Positions 60,141 through 64,000 of a stretch of 64,000 nt of DNA are shown here, piece after piece. The DNA lies in the NCBI GenBank assembly GCA_020633415.1, contig JACKDQ010000005.1, forward strand, positions 326,864-390,863, written 5' to 3'. Positions within the stretch are counted from its first letter, which is position 1. Each line of letters opens with the position of its first letter. This stretch comes from Deltaproteobacteria bacterium. GTDB taxonomy: Bacteria > Myxococcota_A > Polyangia > GCA-2747355. The translations under genes were made by a program, and so were the position numbers. Below the pieces are notes generated by a model. It made no database searches. It was not told the origin of the DNA and was given only the letters and a program-made list of their open reading frames with translations.

Positions 60141-61505
60141 ATGGTCCCGAAAAGTGTCCTATCCGGCATGGTCAACATGACGCTGATGTTGCTCCACTCG
60201 CCGTCTATCGCCCGAGCGGAGGCACCGTCACCCGATATGTCCGCCACGCAGGCCATTGGAGAGGGGCGTGGTCGGAAGATTTCCCTCACCCAAGCGTTGG
60301 TCCATGCAGCCGAGCGCTCCCCCTTAGTGGCGCAGGCGAAGGCGGAAGCGAGCCGCAGTCAGGCGGTGCGTGCGGCTGCTGCGCCGATCTTTCCTGCCAA
60401 TCCGCAGGTGACTGTTTCGATGGGGCCGCGCTTCGGCGCTAGCGGCGGCAGCGCAATGGATGTGGCGGTGTCACTGTCGCAACGCATTTGGGTTGCGGGT
60501 GAGCGAGGACTGACGGGAGCGCGCGCGACGGCATTTACGCAGCTTGCGAACGCACGCCTGGCCCAGGTGACGTGGAACCTGCATTGGCGGGTGCACGCCA
60601 CCTTTCATCGAGCCCTCGTCATGCGTGAACGGGCGCGCGTTGCTTCCCGCTTGCTGACGTTTGCCGAGCGGTTGGGCGCGATCGCGGCGGCGAAGGTCAA
60701 AGCCGGAGAAATCTCGCCCTTGCAGCAGCGATTGGCCAGCGCCGAAGTGGCGCAGGCACGGCAAGCGAAGATCGCCGCCGACGGAGCGTATCTCACCGTT
60801 CGCCTCGGACTTGCGGAGTTGATCGGTTGGACGGGTCAACGTCCGCCCGTACCAACAGGCGTGCTCGATGCACCGCGCGTCGCACCGAAAGCCGCTTCGT
60901 TGTTCGCCATCGCGCGCAAGCGGGCACCGGCGTTGAAGCAGTTTCGCGCGGCCAAGCGTGAGGTGCAGACTCGATTGACGCTCGCCAAGCGGCGCGCGTG
61001 GCCGACGCCCACGGTGGGCATCCAGTATCAACGGGAATCCGACCCGAGCACCGGGGGCACCGAGAGCAGTATCGTGCTCGCTACCCTATCGGTGCAGCTA
61101 CCGCTTTGGCAGCGCATGCAAGGGGCGCGTGCTCATACCGCCGCCGATCTCAGGGTCGCCACAGCGAATCTGACCCTTATAGAGCGCACGCTTCGTTGGC
61201 GGGTTCAACGCGCGGCAACGCAGGTCACCGTCGGCGCCAACCGGATCAAGGCGTACAGCAGTACGATCTTACCCTCGCTCGAGCAGAACCTCGCCAAGCT
61301 CAGGCGTTCATTCGAGCTTGGCGAGATCGATCTGGTGAACCTCGTCGCCGCACAGCAGCGCTTCGTCAAGGTGCAACAGAACGTGCTCAATGCCTACAGC
61401 GCCTACTTCAAAGCCCTTGCCGAGCTGGAATCCGTCGTCGGCGCCGAAATTTGGCCCGACGAACATCATCAACATGCGCAGGATCCGCAGGAGGAGCCAT
61501 CATGA
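60141..61505 (+). CDS. czcC: CzcC-type outer-membrane factor of the TolC family
   Basis: 454 residues. A signal-like N-terminus ('MVNMTLMLLHSPSIARAEA') precedes two TolC-type helical repeats ('ISLTQALVHAAERSPLVAQAKAEASRSQAVRAAAAPIFPANPQVTVSMG', 'RVASRLLTFAERLGAIAAAKVKAGEISPLQQRLASAEVAQARQA', 'FELGEIDLVNLVAAQQRFVKVQQNVLNAYSAYFKALAELE'). It forms the outer-membrane channel of the tripartite pump. It ends HH-rich ('DEHHQHAQD') and overlaps czcB by 4 nt. Confidence 0.9.
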   Translation: MVPKSVLSGMVNMTLMLLHSPSIARAEAPSPDMSATQAIGEGRGRKISLTQALVHAAERSPLVAQAKAEASRSQAVRAAAAPIFPANPQVTVSMGPRFGASGGSAMDVAVSLSQRIWVAGERGLTGARATAFTQLANARLAQVTWNLHWRVHATFHRALVMRERARVASRLLTFAERLGAIAAAKVKAGEISPLQQRLASAEVAQARQAKIAADGAYLTVRLGLAELIGWTGQRPPVPTGVLDAPRVAPKAASLFAIARKRAPALKQFRAAKREVQTRLTLAKRRAWPTPTVGIQYQRESDPSTGGTESSIVLATLSVQLPLWQRMQGARAHTAADLRVATANLTLIERTLRWRVQRAATQVTVGANRIKAYSSTILPSLEQNLAKLRRSFELGEIDLVNLVAAQQRFVKVQQNVLNAYSAYFKALAELESVVGAEIWPDEHHQHAQDPQEEPS

Positions 61506-62650
61506 GGGGACTGCTCGCGATGGTCTTGCTCCTCGTCGGTGCATGCAACGACCGCGGTCACGCCAAAGGCGATCGCCACGAACACGGAAAAGGCTCCACA
61601 GCTGGCCACGCCGACGTTGTCGAGTTGACACCCGCAGCGGCAAAGCTCGTCGGGATCAAGATCGGCACGGCCGAGCGCCGAACTTTGACAAGCGGGCCGA
61701 TCGTGCCAGCCGAATTGCAACTCAACCCCGACCGTTCCGCACACATCACCCCCATCGTGTCAGGGCGCATCGACAAGGTTCACGCGACCCTCGGCCAGGC
61801 CGTTAAGGAAGGGCAGCCCCTGGCGACGTTGAGCAGCGTCTCGCTCGGGCAGGCGCGGGGCACGATCGCTCAGGCGCAGGCGAGCGTTGGCTTAGCCAAG
61901 GCAGCCTTCGAGCGCCAGCAAACCATGCGTAAGGAGGGGATCGGATCGCAGCGTAGCTACTTAGAGGCCCAAGCTACACTACGGCGGGCGATGACCGAGT
62001 TGCGGGTGGCGAAGGAGCGACTGCGCGTCTACGGTCAGGGAGGCGGCAAGGGTAGCCGCCTGACGATTCGCAGCCCGCTTGCTGGCACCATCATCGAGCG
62101 CCACGCAACGCCGGGTGAAGTGGTCAGCGGCGAACGACCGATATTTCGTGTGGCCGACCTGTCGCGGGTGTGGGCCATTGGCCGTGTCTACGAGCAGGAC
62201 GTGCGCTACGTCAAGCGTGGTGCAAAGGCTGAGCTGACGTTGGACGCCTATCCGAAGCGGGTATGGACCGGCGCGGTGAGCTATGTCGCGCACACGCTCA
62301 ACCCGCAGACTCGAACGCTTGCGGTGCGTGTCGTCTTCGACAATGCGGACGGCACGCTCAAGGCCGGCTTGTTTGGCCAGCTTCGCCTGGCTGGCCCCTC
62401 GGACAGCGCAGCGTGTGTCGTTGCCGAAAACGCCGTACAGCAGGTCGCCGAGGGAAATGTGGTCTTTTTGCCAGTGGAGGGAAAGCAGCACACCTACAAG
62501 CCCGTTGGCGTCAAGGTCGGCCAGCGACGTGGCGGCTGGGTGAGCGTCATTGACGGGCTAAAACCGGGTCAGCGCATCGTAACGCACGGCGCCTTTACGT
62601 TGAAGTCCGAGCTATTGAAGGCGCAGCTGGGAGAGGGTCATGCGCATTGA
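61502..62650 (+). CDS. czcB: CzcB-type periplasmic adaptor (membrane fusion protein)
   Basis: 382 residues. The signal peptide and lipobox 'LLLVGACND' suggest lipid anchoring, and a His-rich start 'HAKGDRHEHGKGSTAGHAD' could bind metal. The lipoyl/coiled-coil hairpin ('ITPIVSGRIDKVHATLGQAVKEGQPLATLSS', 'AKAAFERQQTMRKEGIGSQRSYLEAQATLRRAMTELRVAKERL') and beta-barrel ('IRSPLAGTIIERHATPGEVVSGERPIFRVADLSRVWAIGRVYEQDV') are complete. AGGAGG lies upstream of ATG 61502. It links CzcA to CzcC. Confidence 0.92.
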   Translation: MRGLLAMVLLLVGACNDRGHAKGDRHEHGKGSTAGHADVVELTPAAAKLVGIKIGTAERRTLTSGPIVPAELQLNPDRSAHITPIVSGRIDKVHATLGQAVKEGQPLATLSSVSLGQARGTIAQAQASVGLAKAAFERQQTMRKEGIGSQRSYLEAQATLRRAMTELRVAKERLRVYGQGGGKGSRLTIRSPLAGTIIERHATPGEVVSGERPIFRVADLSRVWAIGRVYEQDVRYVKRGAKAELTLDAYPKRVWTGAVSYVAHTLNPQTRTLAVRVVFDNADGTLKAGLFGQLRLAGPSDSAACVVAENAVQQVAEGNVVFLPVEGKQHTYKPVGVKVGQRRGGWVSVIDGLKPGQRIVTHGAFTLKSELLKAQLGEGHAH

Positions 62651-62683
62651 TCGGAGCGATCTGAGCGAGGTGGGTCTGGCATC

Positions 62684-64000
62684 GTGACCTCACGAATTAT
62701 CGAATTTGCGATCCGCAATCGTTTCTTGGTCGTCTTTGCCGTGCTGCTCGTGGCCGCAATCGGGCTGCGAGCGGCGCAACAGCTACCGATCGATGCGGTC
62801 CCCGACGTGACGAACGTCCAGGTTCAGGTGTTGACCCAGGCCGCGGCCCTGGGTCCAGTAGAGGTCGAGAAGTTCGTCACCGTTCCGGTAGAGACGGTGA
62901 TGAGTGGACTGCCTCGGCTGCACGAGATCCGCAGTATTTCGCGCTTCGGCTTGTCCGCTGTGACGATCGTCTTCGAGGAAGGGACAGAGGTCTACCTTGC
63001 GAGGCAACTCGTGTCGGAGCGGCTGGCGATTGCGCGCGACGAGATCCCCAAAGGATACGGCAAACCCGAAATGGGACCGATCTCTTCTGGCCTAGGGGAG
63101 ATTTACCAGTTCGAGCTGCGCGGCGATCCGATGTGTGCGCCCAACGCTGAGGACACGCCCTCCTGCTATACGCCGATGGAGCTACGCACCATTCTCGACT
63201 GGTACGTCGCCTATCATCTGCGATCTGTTCCCGGCATCGTCGAAGTCAACACCTTCGGCGGTCAGCTAAAAACCTACGAAGTGCAGCTCAACCCCGCTCG
63301 GCTCACGGCGTTTCAGCTATCACTCGACCAGGTGTTCGCGGCGCTGGAGAAGAACAACGCCAATGCCGGCGGTGCCTACATCGAGCGTGCTGGCGAGCAG
63401 ATACTGATCCGGGGTGAGGGGCTGGTCAGAACATTGGCGGACATGCGCTCGATCGTCGTCGCAAATCGGAACGGCACTCCGATTACGGTCGGTGCTCTCG
63501 GCCGGGTGGCCACAGCGCCGATGGTTCGTCAGGGCGCAGTCACGCGCGATGGGCGCGGCGAGGCAGTGACCGGCATCGCGATGATGCTGATGGGGGCGAA
63601 CTCGCGACAGGTGGTGTCAGCGGTAAAATCCAAGATCGAGACAATCCGGGGCACATTACCCAAAGGCGTAAGCGTCGACGTGTTCTACGATCGCACGGAT
63701 CTTGTTCGGCGCACGATTGGGACGGCTGCGATAAACCTGATCGAAGGGGGCGTACTCGTCGTCGTGGTGCTGCTGTTGATGCTGGGCAATATTCGCGGTG
63801 GGCTCGTTGTCGCCTCGGCCATCCCGCTGTCGATGCTCGCCGCGCTGATCGCAATGCGCAGTTTCGGCGTCTCGGGGAACCTGATGAGCCTCGGGGCCAT
63901 CGACTTCGGGCTGGTCGTCGATGGATCTGTGGTGATCGTCGATAACATCATCCGCACGCTGGCAGAGCACAACCCACCGGCGGGCGAAGTGCGCAGAACG
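62684..64000 (+). CDS. czcA: CzcA-type heavy-metal RND efflux pump, N-terminal part (runs off the window)
   Basis: Starts at GTG 62684 ('VTSRIIEFAIRNRFLVVFAVLLVAAIGLRAAQQLPIDAVPDVTNVQVQV') and is open for 439 codons to the window end. Transmembrane helix 1, the porter domain ('ILDWYVAYHLRSVPGIVEVNTFGGQLKTYEV') and helices 2-4 are visible. The helix-4 motif is DFGLVVDGSVVIVDN, the divalent-cation HME-RND type (Zn/Co/Cd/Ni), not the Cu/Ag type. An insertion near 'GDPMCAPNAEDTPSCY' with two Cys is unusual. It exports metal from periplasm or cytoplasm with H+ antiport. Confidence 0.95.
   Translation, partial: MTSRIIEFAIRNRFLVVFAVLLVAAIGLRAAQQLPIDAVPDVTNVQVQVLTQAAALGPVEVEKFVTVPVETVMSGLPRLHEIRSISRFGLSAVTIVFEEGTEVYLARQLVSERLAIARDEIPKGYGKPEMGPISSGLGEIYQFELRGDPMCAPNAEDTPSCYTPMELRTILDWYVAYHLRSVPGIVEVNTFGGQLKTYEVQLNPARLTAFQLSLDQVFAALEKNNANAGGAYIERAGEQILIRGEGLVRTLADMRSIVVANRNGTPITVGALGRVATAPMVRQGAVTRDGRGEAVTGIAMMLMGANSRQVVSAVKSKIETIRGTLPKGVSVDVFYDRTDLVRRTIGTAAINLIEGGVLVVVVLLLMLGNIRGGLVVASAIPLSMLAALIAMRSFGVSGNLMSLGAIDFGLVVDGSVVIVDNIIRTLAEHNPPAGEVRRT

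Overview
The window is high-GC, densely coded DNA from a Gram-negative bacterium. It encodes outer-membrane barrels, lipoproteins, an Mla-type lipid-transport operon and a CzcCBA efflux system. Several traits point to a Myxococcota- or Bradymonadota-like deltaproteobacterium: Hanks-type Ser/Thr kinases with HEAT repeats, a PEGA-domain protein, a DUF6178-like protein, cysteine-rich lipoproteins and an 1862-residue single-chain biotin carboxylase. This assignment is an inference from gene content; no rRNA is present.

Layout. 0-18 kb holds housekeeping and metabolic genes: a partial DUF6178-like gene, a GspE-N-like protein, a LOG-like nucleotide-binding protein, tilS, ftsH, a CCA-adding enzyme, a MATE exporter, a DUF72 protein, a CoA-linked aldehyde dehydrogenase, gdhA, a PEP-synthase-like protein with receiver-like N-terminal domains, and an outer-membrane barrel. 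18-26 kb holds a homodimeric-type pyruvate dehydrogenase E1 and a four-gene mlaE(STAS)-mlaF-mlaD-lipoprotein operon whose genes overlap by 4 nt. 25-34 kb is a signalling block: one divergent kinase facing an operon of two kinases (both with HEAT-like repeats) and a PEGA-domain protein. 35-41 kb is the giant carboxylase. 41-45 kb is a zinc-homeostasis block: a permease with a ZIP-like N-terminus and a His/Asp-repeat tail, ZnuBC-type ABC genes, and a divergent SmtB-type repressor. 45-50 kb holds a histidine kinase, lipoproteins and small zinc-ribbon proteins.

50.1-55.7 kb is an accessory region centred on a tRNA-Gly(CCC). Two homologous tyrosine integrases converge on this tRNA from both sides; the left is a frameshifted, internally deleted pseudogene and the right is intact. 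The right one is preceded by an excisionase-like gene and a P4-type primase/helicase that has lost its N-terminus, so it looks like a decayed satellite or plasmid-like element. A 12-bp repeat (core TGMGGCACCC) occurs in arrays at the 3' ends of both integrases, where it is read in different frames, and again in the 3' part of a bL12-like gene 1.7 kb away. It therefore looks like a DNA site rather than protein sequence.

56-64 kb is a metal-resistance/uptake island: a His-rich membrane protein, a TonB-dependent receptor with a His-rich N-terminus, a CzrA-type ArsR repressor with an operator lying inside its own promoter, a small His/Cys membrane protein, and czcC-czcB-czcA, the last running off the window.

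A recurring feature is a sigma70-like promoter whose -10 box ends about 6-13 nt before the start codon, with no or only a weak Shine-Dalgarno sequence in most cases. This suggests that leaderless mRNAs are common in this organism.
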